Below are positions 1 through 15,642 of a stretch of 64,000 bases of DNA, one piece after another. Within the stretch, counting starts at the first letter, position 1. Every line of letters starts with the position of its first letter. The stretch is from Streptomyces sp. NBC_00433. Lineage in GTDB: Bacteria; Actinomycetota; Actinomycetes; Streptomycetales; Streptomycetaceae. The stretch covers positions 6,943,501-7,007,500 of the forward strand of contig CP107926.1 in the NCBI GenBank assembly GCA_036015235.1, in the 5' to 3' direction. The translations under genes and the position numbers were made by a program. Under the pieces are notes generated by a model. That model did no database searches and had not been told where the DNA came from. It saw only the letters and a program-made list of their open reading frames with translations.

Positions 1-2126
1 TCCAGGCGCTGCTCAAGGCCCGCCCGGTCGCCGGCGACCCGGCGCTCGGCGCGGAATACGTCGCCGCGATCCGCCCGCTGGTCTGGCAGGCCGCCGAGCG
101 CGAGCACTTCGTCACCGACGTGCAGCAGATGCGCCGCCGGGTGGTGGACAACATCCCGGCGGCCCAGGTGGAGCGGGAGCTGAAGCTCGGACCCGGCGGA
201 CTGCGGGACGTCGAGTTCGCGGTGCAGCTGCTGCAACTGGTGCACGGCCGCACCGACCCCTCGCTGCGCAGCCCCACCACCCTGACCGCGCTGGCCGAGC
301 TGGCCGCCGGCGGCTACGTGGGCCGGGCCGACGCCGCCGCGCTGGACGTCGCCTACCGCTTCCTGCGGCTCATGGAGCACCGCATCCAGCTGCACAAGAT
401 GCGCCGCACCCACCTCGTACCCGACGACGAGGCGGGCCTGCGCCGCCTCGGCCGGGGCCTGGGCTTCCGCTCCGAGCCGGTCGCGAACCTCACCAGGGAG
501 TGGAAGCGGCACGCCATGGAGGTGCGCCGGCTGCACGAGAAGCTGTTCTACCGGCCGCTGCTCGAATCCGTCGCCCAGCTCGGCACCGACGACGTCCGGC
601 TGAGCACCGACGCGGCCCGGCAGCGCCTCCAGGCCCTCGGATACGCCGATCCGGCCGCCGCGATGCGCCACCTGGAGGCGCTGGCCAGCGGGGTGAGCCG
701 CAAGGCGGCGATCCAGCGCACCCTGCTGCCGGTGCTGCTCGGCTGGTTCGCGGACTCCGCCGACCCCGACGCGGGCCTGCTGGGCTTCCGCAAGGTCTCC
801 GACGCGCTCGGCATGACGCCCTGGTATCTGCGGCTGCTGCGTGACGAGGGGGCCGCGGCCCAGCGGCTCGCCCGGGTGCTCTCGTCCGGGCGGATGGCCC
901 CCGACCTGCTGCTGCGCGCCCCCGAGGCGGTCGCGGTGCTCGGCTCGGTCGACGGGGGCCTGGTGCCGCGCGACCACGACAGCCTCGAACAGGAGGTGCT
1001 GGCCGCGGTGGGCCGCGCGGAGGGGCCGGAGCAGGCCATCGCCGCGGTCCGCGGGGTGCGCAGGCGGGAGCTGTTCCGCACGGCGGCGGCCGACCTCATC
1101 GACACCTACGGCGACGACGTCGAGGCGGACGGGGACCGCGTCGACCCGGCGGAGCTGACCGACCGGGTCGGCTGCGCCGTCTTCGGCCTGACCTCGGCGA
1201 CTGTCGCCGGCGCCCTGCGCGCCGCGGCCAAGGCGGTGACCGGCAACGACGCGCACCGGCTGCCGACCCGCTTCGCGGTGATCGGCATGGGCCGCTTCGG
1301 CGGCCGGGAGCTGGCCTACGGCTCGGACGCCGACGTGCTCTTCGTGCACGAGCCGCGCGAAGGGGTGGACCAGGAGGAGGCGGGCCGGGCCGCGCTCGCG
1401 GTGGCGGACGAGATGCGCAGGCTGCTGCAGATCCCCACCGCCGACCCGCCGCTGCTGGTCGACGCCGACCTGCGCCCCGAGGGCAAGAGCGGCCCGCTGG
1501 TGCGCAGCCTCGCCTCCTACGCGGCCTACTACCGCAGGTGGTCGCTGACGTGGGAGAGCCAGGCGCTGCTGCGGGCGACCCCGGTGGCCGGCGACAAGGG
1601 CCTCGGGGCGCGCTTCGTGGAGCTGATCGACCCGCTGCGCTATCCGGAGGGCGGCCTGGACGACGAGGCGGTACGCGAGATCCGCCGCCTCAAGGCGCGG
1701 ATGGAGTCCGAGCGGCTGCCGCGCGGCGCCGACCGCACCACCCACGCGAAACTGGGCCGCGGCGGCCTGTCCGACGTCGAGTGGACCGTGCAGCTGCTCC
1801 AGCTCCAGCACGCCGGCCAGGTGCCCGAGCTGCGGACCACCGGCACCCGGCAAGCGCTGGCCGCCGCGGCGCGGGCGGGCCTGCTGGAAGCGGCGGACGC
1901 GGCCGTCCTCGACGAGGCCTGGGTGCTGGCCACCCGGGTGCGCAACGCGGTGATGCTGGTACGCGGCCGGCCCGGCGACACCTTCCCCGGCGACGGGCGC
2001 GAGCTGGCCGCGGTGGGCCGCTACCTCGGTTTCGCCCCCGGCCACGTCGGCGACATGCTGGAGGACTACCGGCGGCGTACGCGGCGGGCCAGGGCAGTGG
2101 TGGAGCGGCTGTTCTACCAGGGGTGA
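1..2126 (+). CDS. glnE: Bifunctional glutamine-synthetase adenylyltransferase/deadenylylase, 5' truncated
   Basis: Only the C-terminal 707 codons are in the window; the reading frame is open from base 3, so the gene starts upstream. GlnE adds AMP to, and removes it from, a tyrosine of dodecameric glutamine synthetase I. Visible are the helical PII-sensing/linker part (around 'GPGGLRDVEFAVQLLQ') and a second nucleotidyltransferase domain whose 'YGSDADVLFVHE' carries the metal-binding GSDAD motif, followed by a second 'GRGGLSDVEWTVQLLQ' block, the duplicated architecture of the family. Its target GlnA (Tyr397) lies at 28918-30327. It is convergent with the PAP2 gene. Identification is very secure. 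Confidence 0.96.
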   Translation, partial: QALLKARPVAGDPALGAEYVAAIRPLVWQAAEREHFVTDVQQMRRRVVDNIPAAQVERELKLGPGGLRDVEFAVQLLQLVHGRTDPSLRSPTTLTALAELAAGGYVGRADAAALDVAYRFLRLMEHRIQLHKMRRTHLVPDDEAGLRRLGRGLGFRSEPVANLTREWKRHAMEVRRLHEKLFYRPLLESVAQLGTDDVRLSTDAARQRLQALGYADPAAAMRHLEALASGVSRKAAIQRTLLPVLLGWFADSADPDAGLLGFRKVSDALGMTPWYLRLLRDEGAAAQRLARVLSSGRMAPDLLLRAPEAVAVLGSVDGGLVPRDHDSLEQEVLAAVGRAEGPEQAIAAVRGVRRRELFRTAAADLIDTYGDDVEADGDRVDPAELTDRVGCAVFGLTSATVAGALRAAAKAVTGNDAHRLPTRFAVIGMGRFGGRELAYGSDADVLFVHEPREGVDQEEAGRAALAVADEMRRLLQIPTADPPLLVDADLRPEGKSGPLVRSLASYAAYYRRWSLTWESQALLRATPVAGDKGLGARFVELIDPLRYPEGGLDDEAVREIRRLKARMESERLPRGADRTTHAKLGRGGLSDVEWTVQLLQLQHAGQVPELRTTGTRQALAAAARAGLLEAADAAVLDEAWVLATRVRNAVMLVRGRPGDTFPGDGRELAAVGRYLGFAPGHVGDMLEDYRRRTRRARAVVERLFYQG

Positions 2127-2171
2127 CCGGCGGCCGCCGGCCCGCCGGACACCCCCCGGCGGACGAAGCCG

Positions 2172-3080
2172 TCAGTTCTCCACGGTCCTGGCGTGCTCTT
2201 CGAGCGCCAGCGCACCCGACGCGTACTTCGGCAGGGAGTACACCCAGCGGCCGTAGATCAGGTACGCCACCGTGTAGCCGATGGCCAGGCACAGCGCGCC
2301 GCCGACCGCGTCCATCCAGAAGTGGTTGCCGGTGGCGACGATCACCAGCAGCGTCGCCACCGGATAGAGCCCGCCGAGGATACGGGCCCACAGCGGTTTC
2401 GCCAGCGTCACGATGGTGATGCCGCACCACAGCGACCAGCCGATGTGCATCGACGGCATGGCCGCGTACTGGTTGGACACCTGCGCCAGGCTGCCCCGCG
2501 ACAGCGAACCCCAGGTGTGGTGCAGCATCACCGTGTCGATGAAGTTGCCGCCGACCATCAGCCGCGGCGGTGCCAGCGGATACGCCCAGAAGCCGATCAG
2601 CGCCACCCAGGTGGTCAGGAAGACCACCAGCCGGGCCGGGCCGTAGCGCCCGGGGTGGCGGACGTAGAGCCATATCAACACGCCGATGGTCACTATGAAA
2701 TGCAGCGTGGCGTAGTAGTAGTTCATCCCCACGATCAGCCACGTCACGGAATTCACGCCGTGGTTGACGCTGCGCTCGATGGCGAGGCCCAGATGGTGCT
2801 CGAACGCCCAGATCGCGTCGGCGTGCCGCAGCGCGATCGCCTGCTTCTGCGGCACCGCGTTCCTGATCTGCGAATACAGGGAGTAGCTGAAGCCGATCAG
2901 CAGGACCTCGAACCACAGCCTCGGGCGTCGTGGGGTGCGCACTCTCTCCAGCAGCGTACGGGCCAGCGCCAGCCGGCCGGCGCTGTCCGCTCCATCGGAA
3001 ACATGGGAACCGGTGGAGCGCTGCGGTGCGGCGGAACGGCCGCTTGTCGTGTTCGCGGTCTTCGCAGTCGGTTCCCCCAT
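2172..3080 (-). CDS. PAP2-superfamily (AUR1-like) integral membrane phosphatase/transferase
   Basis: 302-residue protein with about six membrane segments after a cytoplasmic Ser/Thr/Arg-rich N-terminus of about 55 residues. The PAP2 catalytic signature is visible as 'YAAMPSMHIGWSLW' (motif with PSMH) and 'GNHFWMDAVGG' (motif with the second catalytic His and Asp). The 'APPRLM' stretch before the PSMH motif is typical of the inositolphosphotransferase/AUR1-like subgroup. Substrate is unknown; lipid phosphate or phosphoinositide chemistry at the membrane is the family expectation. The ATG at 3080 has only a weak ribosome binding site. It stands alone, convergent with glnE. Confidence 0.88.
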   Translation of the reverse strand: MGEPTAKTANTTSGRSAAPQRSTGSHVSDGADSAGRLALARTLLERVRTPRRPRLWFEVLLIGFSYSLYSQIRNAVPQKQAIALRHADAIWAFEHHLGLAIERSVNHGVNSVTWLIVGMNYYYATLHFIVTIGVLIWLYVRHPGRYGPARLVVFLTTWVALIGFWAYPLAPPRLMVGGNFIDTVMLHHTWGSLSRGSLAQVSNQYAAMPSMHIGWSLWCGITIVTLAKPLWARILGGLYPVATLLVIVATGNHFWMDAVGGALCLAIGYTVAYLIYGRWVYSLPKYASGALALEEHARTVEN

Positions 3081-3117
3081 AGGACACCAGTCTGCCAGAT
3101 GTGTCCCGTGATGCGGA

Positions 3118-4209
3118 TCAGCCGCGGGTCGCGTCGTCGGCCGTCCTGGTGCCCCGCGGGGCGGGGGGCTGCGCGGGCAGCGACGCGTTCTGCCCGGTCG
3201 GGGCGGCCGCGGTCGATCCGCGGACGACCAGCTCCGGCAGGAAGACGAATTCGCTGTGCGGGGCCGGGGTGCCGCCGATCTCCTCCAGCAGCGCGTTGAC
3301 GGCGGCCTGGCCCATCGCGGTGACCGGCTGCCTGATGGTGGTCAGCGGCGGGTCGGTGAACGCGATCAGCGGCGAGTCGTCGAAACCCACCACCGACACC
3401 TCGTCCGGCACCGACAGGCCCAGCTGCCTGGCCGCCCTGATCGCGCCGAGCGCCATCATGTCGGAGGCGCAGACGACCGCCGTGCAGCCGTCGGCTATCA
3501 GCGCCGACGCGGCCGCCTGGCCGCCCTCCAGGGTGAAGAGCGAGTGCTGCACCAGCTCGTGCGCCTCGTCGCCGCTCATGCCGAGCACCTCGGCCATGGA
3601 CGTCACGAAGCCCTCGATCTTCCTGCGCACCGGGACGAAACGCTTCTGCCCCACGGCCAGGCCGATCCTGCGGTGTCCGAGCGCCGCCAGATGGGTGACC
3701 GCGAGGCGCATCGCGCCACGGTCGTCGGGGGACACGAAGGGCGCGTTGACCTTCTCGGTGAAGCCGTTGATCAGCACGAACGGCACGCCCTGGCCCTGCA
3801 GCCTGGCGTAGCGCTCCATGTCGGCGGTGCAGTCGGCGTGCAGCCCCGACACGAAGATGATGCCGGCCACCCCCCGCTCGACCAGCATCTCCACCAGCTC
3901 GTCCTCGGTGGAGCCGCCGGGCGTCTGGGTGGCGAGCACCGGGGTGTAGCCCTGCCGGGTCAGGGCCTGGCCGATGATCTGCGCGAAGGCGGGGAAGATC
4001 GGGTTGTCCAGCTCGGGCGTGATCAGCCCGACCAGGCCCGCGCTGCGCTGCCGCAGCCGCACCGGGCGCTCGTACCCCAGCAGGTCGAGCGCGGCCAGCA
4101 CTGATTCGCGGGTGGTCGCGGAGACCCCGGGCTTGCCGTTGAGCACCCGGCTGACCGTCGCTTCGCTGACCCCCGCCTGGGCTGCGATGTCAGCGAGCCG
4201 CGCGGTCAC
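3118..4209 (-). CDS. malR: LacI-family maltose-locus repressor MalR
   Basis: 363 residues. An N-terminal LacI helix-turn-helix (ARLADIAAQAGVSEATVSR, residues about 3-21) is followed by the hinge and a periplasmic-binding-protein-like effector domain; 'SDMMALGAIRAA' and 'VVGFDDSPLIAFTDPPLTT' are typical of the family. The sequence closely resembles what I remember of Streptomyces MalR/Reg1, which represses maltose transport and amylase genes and is relieved by maltodextrins. GTG at 4209 is chosen because the helix-turn-helix begins there; the open frame continues upstream without a plausible start. It is the last gene of the minus-strand mal cluster, 34 bp after aglA, whereas I recall it as divergent from malE in model Streptomyces. 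Confidence 0.9.
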   Translation of the reverse strand: MTARLADIAAQAGVSEATVSRVLNGKPGVSATTRESVLAALDLLGYERPVRLRQRSAGLVGLITPELDNPIFPAFAQIIGQALTRQGYTPVLATQTPGGSTEDELVEMLVERGVAGIIFVSGLHADCTADMERYARLQGQGVPFVLINGFTEKVNAPFVSPDDRGAMRLAVTHLAALGHRRIGLAVGQKRFVPVRRKIEGFVTSMAEVLGMSGDEAHELVQHSLFTLEGGQAAASALIADGCTAVVCASDMMALGAIRAARQLGLSVPDEVSVVGFDDSPLIAFTDPPLTTIRQPVTAMGQAAVNALLEEIGGTPAPHSEFVFLPELVVRGSTAAAPTGQNASLPAQPPAPRGTRTADDATRG

Positions 4210-4243
4210 AGTACCGGATGCTATTGGACGGAAAGCCGCCACG

Positions 4244-5998
<1,755 letters not shown>

Positions 5999-6062
5999 GG
6001 ATTCCCTTATCGGGTGCGGGGGAACGATCAGTGGCATACGTGACTGCGGTGCTGCGGGCCGG

Positions 6063-6965
6063 TCAGCCCTTGGTGCCGCCGGCGGTCAGACCGGTCACCA
6101 GGTGGCGCTGGACGAGCAGGAAGACGATGGTCGCGGGTATCGCGATCAGCACCGAGGCGGCGGTCATGCTGCCCCAGTCGGCGCGCTGGTCGGAGGCGAA
6201 GGTGCGGATGCCGGCCGCCAGCGTGGAGTGGTCGCTGCCCATGAACTGCGCCGCGTAGGCCACCTCGCCCCAGGCGGTCAGGAAGCTGTAGAAGGCGGTG
6301 ACGGCGAGCCCCGGGCGGGCCAGCGGCACGATCAGCCGCCAGAAGGTGCCGAAGGGGCTCAGCCCGTCGACCCGGCCGGCCTCGTCGATGTCCCGCGGGA
6401 TGGTGTCGAAGTAGCCCTTGAGCATCCAGGCGCAGAAGGGCACCGCGATGGTGCAGTAGACCAGGATCAGGCCGAGGTAGCTGTCGATCAGGTCCAGCTG
6501 CGCCAGCAGGTTGTACAGCGGCACGATCAGTACGGCCATGGGGAACATCTGCGTGATCAGGAAGGTCCACATCAGCGACCTGTGCCCGGGGAAGCGCATC
6601 CGGGAGATCGCGTAGCCCGCGCTGGCGGAGATCAGCACGCCGAGCACGGTGGTGGCGCCGGCCACGATCACCGAGTTGAGGAACCACTTGGGGAAGCTGG
6701 TGTGCATCAGCACGAACCGGTAGTTGCCCAGGCCCAGGTGCTTGAGCACCTCGTGCGGCTGCTGCCAGGAGGTGCTGGGGCCGAGCGAGATGAACAGGAT
6801 CCACAGCACGGGGAAGACCGCGATGGCGCTCGCGGTGATCAGGGCGGCGTGCAGCGCGATCGACGCGCCGCGGCTGCGCTCGCCCCGGCCGCGTGGCTTG
6901 GCCGCGGCGGCGCTGAGCGGGCCGGCGGTGCTTGCGGCCGGGCCGCTGTGGGTGGTGGCACTCAT
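6063..6965 (-). CDS. malG: Maltose/maltodextrin ABC transporter permease MalG
   Basis: 300-residue inner-membrane permease with a basic N-terminal tail of about 35 residues, then six predicted membrane helices. The EAA loop that contacts the ATPase is visible as 'DTIPRDIDEAGRVDGLSPF'. It pairs with MalF (13 bp upstream) and the binding protein MalE. No ATPase gene is present here; Streptomyces sugar importers of this class share the distant MsiK ATPase, so that is the expected partner (inference). AGGAG ribosome site before ATG 6965. Confidence 0.93.
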   Translation of the reverse strand: MSATTHSGPAASTAGPLSAAAAKPRGRGERSRGASIALHAALITASAIAVFPVLWILFISLGPSTSWQQPHEVLKHLGLGNYRFVLMHTSFPKWFLNSVIVAGATTVLGVLISASAGYAISRMRFPGHRSLMWTFLITQMFPMAVLIVPLYNLLAQLDLIDSYLGLILVYCTIAVPFCAWMLKGYFDTIPRDIDEAGRVDGLSPFGTFWRLIVPLARPGLAVTAFYSFLTAWGEVAYAAQFMGSDHSTLAAGIRTFASDQRADWGSMTAASVLIAIPATIVFLLVQRHLVTGLTAGGTKG

Positions 6966-6978
6966 GGTGATCCGGCTC

Positions 6979-7977
6979 CTAGGCCTGCTCGGGCTTCAAC
7001 TTGCGGCGGTAGAAGGTGGAGAAGGCCACGAGGATGAGGAGGATGACGATCCCGTAGGTGGCGGCGGCCGAATAATCGGACACTCCGGTGAACGCCTTCT
7101 CGTAGGCGTATGTCACCAGGATGTCCGTGTCGCCCGTGGTGTTGTTGCCCAGCAGCAGGTAGATGATCGCGAACATGTTGAACGTCCAGACCGTGCTGAG
7201 CAGCACCACCGTGCTGGTCACCGGGCGCAGCCCCGGCACCGTGACGTTGGTGAAGCGCTGCAGCGGCGAGGCGCCGTCCATCTCGGCGGCCTCGTACAGC
7301 TCGCCGGGTATCGACTGCAGGCCGCCGAGCAGGGCGACCATCATGAACGGCACGCCGACCCAGATGTTCACCATGATCACCGCGATCTTCTGCGACAGCG
7401 GTGTGCCGAGCCAGTCCTGCGCGGGCAGCCCGAAGCTGGTGATGATGTCGTTGAGGACGCCGTACTGCGAGTTGAGCATCAGCCGCCAGGCGAAGACGCC
7501 GATGAAGGCCGGCACCGCCCAGGGCAGGATCAGGCAGAGCCGGTAGAAGAGCCGGAAGCGCACCTTGCGGTTGAGCAGCATCGCCATCGCCAGGCCGATG
7601 GCGTAGGTGACCGCCACGCAGGCGACGGTCCACACGACCGTCCACTCGAAGCGCGGGTAGAAGTCGCCGTCCTTGCCGGACAGCACCTGCCAGTAGTTGT
7701 GCAGGCCCACCCAGTGGTAGGTGGCGCCGATGTGGACCGGGCCGATGTCCTTGGCGACATTGGTCTCGTTGGCGTTGGTCAGCGACAGGTAGGTGCCGTA
7801 GCCGAGCGGATAGAACACCAGGACGGCCAGCACGATCACGACCGGGGCGACCATCGCCCAGGCGTACCAGTGCCGGTCCCAGGAACGCCTGATCGAGGTC
7901 ATCAGGCCGGGCCGCGGCTCGCGCGGCGGGCGGGCGGCCGTGCCCGGAAGGGGCTCGTCCAAGCGTGCGGTGGTCAT
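6979..7977 (-). CDS. malF: Maltose/maltodextrin ABC transporter permease MalF
   Basis: 332-residue permease with six or more hydrophobic helices. The EAA motif is 'SIPGELYEAAEMDGASPLQ', typical of the MalF/UgpA half of carbohydrate importers. The ATG at 7977 follows a GAGGAG ribosome site. It sits 115 bp downstream of malE, and the gap contains a long inverted repeat (8011-8079) that may set the ratio of MalE to permease. Confidence 0.93.
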   Translation of the reverse strand: MTTARLDEPLPGTAARPPREPRPGLMTSIRRSWDRHWYAWAMVAPVVIVLAVLVFYPLGYGTYLSLTNANETNVAKDIGPVHIGATYHWVGLHNYWQVLSGKDGDFYPRFEWTVVWTVACVAVTYAIGLAMAMLLNRKVRFRLFYRLCLILPWAVPAFIGVFAWRLMLNSQYGVLNDIITSFGLPAQDWLGTPLSQKIAVIMVNIWVGVPFMMVALLGGLQSIPGELYEAAEMDGASPLQRFTNVTVPGLRPVTSTVVLLSTVWTFNMFAIIYLLLGNNTTGDTDILVTYAYEKAFTGVSDYSAAATYGIVILLILVAFSTFYRRKLKPEQA

Positions 7978-8010
7978 CGCTCCTCGGCTCTTTCGTCGGT
8001 GGTGGGGTGA

Positions 8011-8079
8011 CCGGACCGGCCGGCCGGGCGCGTGGGCCCTGCCGCGTCAGGGCGGCGGGGCCCCGGCCGGCCGGTCCGG
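8011..8079 (-). terminator. malE-malF intergenic inverted repeat (attenuator or mRNA stabiliser)
   Basis: Perfect 15-bp inverted repeat (8011-8025 with 8065-8079), with a 39-nt GC-rich loop that can pair further. It lies between malE and malF on the same transcript. It has no T-run, so a partial terminator or 3'-end stabiliser for malE mRNA is the likely role. Confidence 0.6.
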
Positions 8080-8092
8080 AACTGGGGGCCGG

Positions 8093-9394
8093 CTACTGCA
8101 CGGTGTAGCCGGGCAGCAGCTTGCCGAACTCCTTGGCCGCGGCGTCCAGGCCGTCCTGGACCGAGGACTTGCCCTGCAGGATCTTGATGTACTCCTGCTG
8201 CAGCGGCGTGAACAGGCTGCCCACCTGCGGCAGCGCGACCCGCGGCCGGGCGGTGTCCATGATCGGCTTGAAGCCGGCGATCGTCTGGTTCTTCAGCACC
8301 TCGGCGGTGTAGGCGGAGGTCCTGGTCGGCAGGGTGCCGTTCTTCTGCGCGATCGTCTGCTGGCTCGCGGAGGAGGTCATGAACTGCGTGAACAGGTAGG
8401 CCGCGTCCAGGTTCCTGGAGCCCTGGTAGACCGCCAGGTCGTGGCCGCCGGTCGGCGCCAGCGCCTTGCCGGTGGATCCGGCCGGCACGGGCGCGTAGCC
8501 GAGGTTGGCCTCCTTGCCCTGGAAGGCGGACCCGGTCAGGTCGTCGCCCACCGACCACGGCCCCTGGATCAGCATGGCGACCTTGCCGGTCTTGAAGGAG
8601 GTCTGCATGTTGTCGTACGCGCTGGCGAAGTCGACCTTCAGCGAGGAGGTGTCGTAGACCTTCTTCGCCTCGGTGACCGCCTTGACGGCCTCCGGCGAGT
8701 TGATCGTGACCTTCTTGCCCGCCGGGTCGGCCAGGTCGGCGCCCTCGCCGAACAGCAGCGGGAAGAGGAAGTACGAGTCGGGGTTGACATACGTGCCCGC
8801 GACACCGGGCACCTTCGCCTTGATGGTCGCGGAGTCCGCGATCAGCTCGTCCCAGGTGGTCGGGGGCGCGGCGATGCCGGCCTTGGCGAAGATGTCCTTG
8901 TTGTAGAGCAGCCCGAGCGTGTCGGTCACCGACGGCACGCCGTAGGTCTTGCCCTCGTACTTGGTGGTGTTCAACGGCCCCGCCACGAAGTCCTGCGTGT
9001 CGGTCAGCGCCGCGGTGCCGTCCAGCGGGGCGATGTAGTGGAGCGAGGCGTACTCGGGGATCAACCCGACGTCGGTCCGCACCACGTCGGGAGCGCCCTT
9101 GCCGCTCTGAGCCGCCGCCTTGAACTTCTGCTCCACGGTGGTGAAGTCGACGTTCTGGTAATTGACCTTGATGTGGGGGTACTTCGCCTCGAAGTCCTTG
9201 ATGAGGGCCTGGTAGGTCGGGGCCTCGTTCTTGGCGTCCGAGGTGTCCCAGTAGGTGATCGTCCCGGACACCGCGGCCGGGTCCTTGGCCGCCGTACCCT
9301 TGTCGCTCTTGTCGTCGCTACCACTACCGCCACAGGCGGTGACCCCGAGAACGATGGCCGCGGCCATCGCAACGGCGGATATGCCGCGTCGCAT
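8093..9394 (-). CDS. malE: Maltose/maltodextrin-binding lipoprotein MalE
   Basis: 433 residues. The N-terminus has a lipoprotein signal ending in the lipobox 'LGVTAC' with Cys21 as the lipidated residue, then a Gly/Ser/Asp-rich linker and a family 1 extracellular solute-binding domain ('ITYWDTSDAKNEAP', 'GAPDVVRTDVGLIPEYA', 'DLAVYQGSRNLDAAY'). It captures oligosaccharides outside the membrane and delivers them to MalFG. The ATG at 9394 has an AAGGAG site; the longer open frame upstream has neither a signal peptide nor a ribosome site. It is the first gene of the mal operon, under the operator-like repeats at 9508-9542. Confidence 0.95.
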   Translation of the reverse strand: MRRGISAVAMAAAIVLGVTACGGSGSDDKSDKGTAAKDPAAVSGTITYWDTSDAKNEAPTYQALIKDFEAKYPHIKVNYQNVDFTTVEQKFKAAAQSGKGAPDVVRTDVGLIPEYASLHYIAPLDGTAALTDTQDFVAGPLNTTKYEGKTYGVPSVTDTLGLLYNKDIFAKAGIAAPPTTWDELIADSATIKAKVPGVAGTYVNPDSYFLFPLLFGEGADLADPAGKKVTINSPEAVKAVTEAKKVYDTSSLKVDFASAYDNMQTSFKTGKVAMLIQGPWSVGDDLTGSAFQGKEANLGYAPVPAGSTGKALAPTGGHDLAVYQGSRNLDAAYLFTQFMTSSASQQTIAQKNGTLPTRTSAYTAEVLKNQTIAGFKPIMDTARPRVALPQVGSLFTPLQQEYIKILQGKSSVQDGLDAAAKEFGKLLPGYTVQ

Positions 9395-9507
9395 ACCTGA
9401 CTCCTTGATGAGGGAAGTGCCCGTTCGCCCTGGCCAGGCTGGCTGCCGGCCGCTGTCGTCCCTACGGGGGCGCTCGGGCTGGGCAGGAACGTAACAGCGA
9501 TGTAATG

Positions 9508-9542
9508 CTTTGCGAAAGAGGCTGCAAGAAACTTTCCGCAAG
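9508..9542. promoter_or_regulatory. MalR-type operator cluster near malE
   Basis: Plus-strand CTTTGCGAAAG at 9508-9518, CTGCAAG at 9522-9528 and CCGCAAG at 9536-9542; the last two are spaced 14 bp apart. Read on the malE strand they are CTTGCGG and CTTGCAG. They lie 114-148 bp upstream of the malE start. Confidence 0.6.
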
Positions 9543-9642
9543 ATCCTTCATCCGTGATGCTGCCGTTATCCGGGCGTGTCGTCCGAGGTCGGCCCGTTGC
9601 GCGCGCACCGCTGGCGCACCCGGACCGGATGCGACGGAACTG

Positions 9643-9662
9643 CTTACAGAGTCTTGCTGCAA
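9643..9662. promoter_or_regulatory. MalR-type direct repeat near pulA
   Basis: CTTACAG at 9643-9649 and CTTGCTG at 9653-9659, spaced 10 bp, with CTTGCTGCAA forming a short dyad. About 115-130 bp upstream of the pulA start. Confidence 0.5.
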
Positions 9663-9774
9663 CCGCCCCGGGAGGGATACGTTCCCGCACAGCTTCGGCA
9701 CCGACGCCGTGGCGGCGACCGGTTCATGCGCGTGGACCCGGGCGCGAGGCTGTCCCCAGCAAGGAGATCCGCCC

Positions 9775-15297
<5,523 letters not shown>

Positions 15298-15325
15298 CCA
15301 CCCCTGGCGGGGTGCGCCTGCCCAA

Positions 15326-15357
15326 CCCCCGGGGGCTCCCTCCCGAGCCCCCGGGGG
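15326..15357 (+). terminator. pulA terminator hairpin
   Basis: 13-bp perfect stem (15326-15338 with 15345-15357) around the 6-base loop CCTCCC, 28 bp after the pulA stop. No T-run, as usual in high-GC actinomycetes. Confidence 0.75.
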
Positions 15358-15396
15358 GCCGCGGCGGGCGGTCGCCTTTCCCACCGTCGTGGTTGC

Positions 15397-15590
15397 GCGC
15401 GCAGTTCCCCGCGCCCCTGGGCGGGTGCCACTTGCTGTGGCGTTGCTTCTTCCCCGCCTCGTCGGCGGGGCGCGCAGTTCCCCGCGCCCCTTTGTGGCCT
15501 GCGTCCTCCTGCGCCCAGGCGTTGGCCCCTGCCAGGGGCTGGGCTCTGCGCAGGAGGGCGCGCGTTTTTCAGGGGCGCGGGGAACTGCGC
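15397..15590. repeat. Three copies of a GCGCAGTTCCCCGCGCCCC-type repeat
   Basis: Copies at 15397-15418 and 15470-15491 are direct and essentially identical over 22 bp; 15571-15590 is the inverted copy. The inverted copy can pair with either direct copy to form a long-range hairpin. I recall this motif as a common intergenic repeat near gene ends in Streptomyces; here it lies between convergent genes. Confidence 0.75.
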
Positions 15591-15642
15591 GATGAGCCCA
15601 CCACCGGGCCGCGAGGGGAGTCCCGCACCCCCCCGGATGGGG

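Larger units (their letters stand above)
9395..9774. promoter_or_regulatory. Divergent malE/pulA control region
   Basis: 380 bp with no credible gene, holding the divergent promoters of malE and pulA. Two clusters of CTTGCAG-like heptamers are visible: on the malE side (9508-9542) and on the pulA side (9643-9662). Such direct repeats are known at Streptomyces amylase and malE promoters regulated by MalR/Reg1. Confidence 0.65.
15298..15642. other. Gene-free convergent region with terminator and dispersed repeats
   Basis: 345 bp between pulA and a convergent membrane-protein gene. It holds a terminator hairpin (15326-15357) and three copies of a GCGCAGTTCCCCGCGCCCC-type repeat, two direct and one inverted. 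No coding frame here is credible. Confidence 0.7.
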
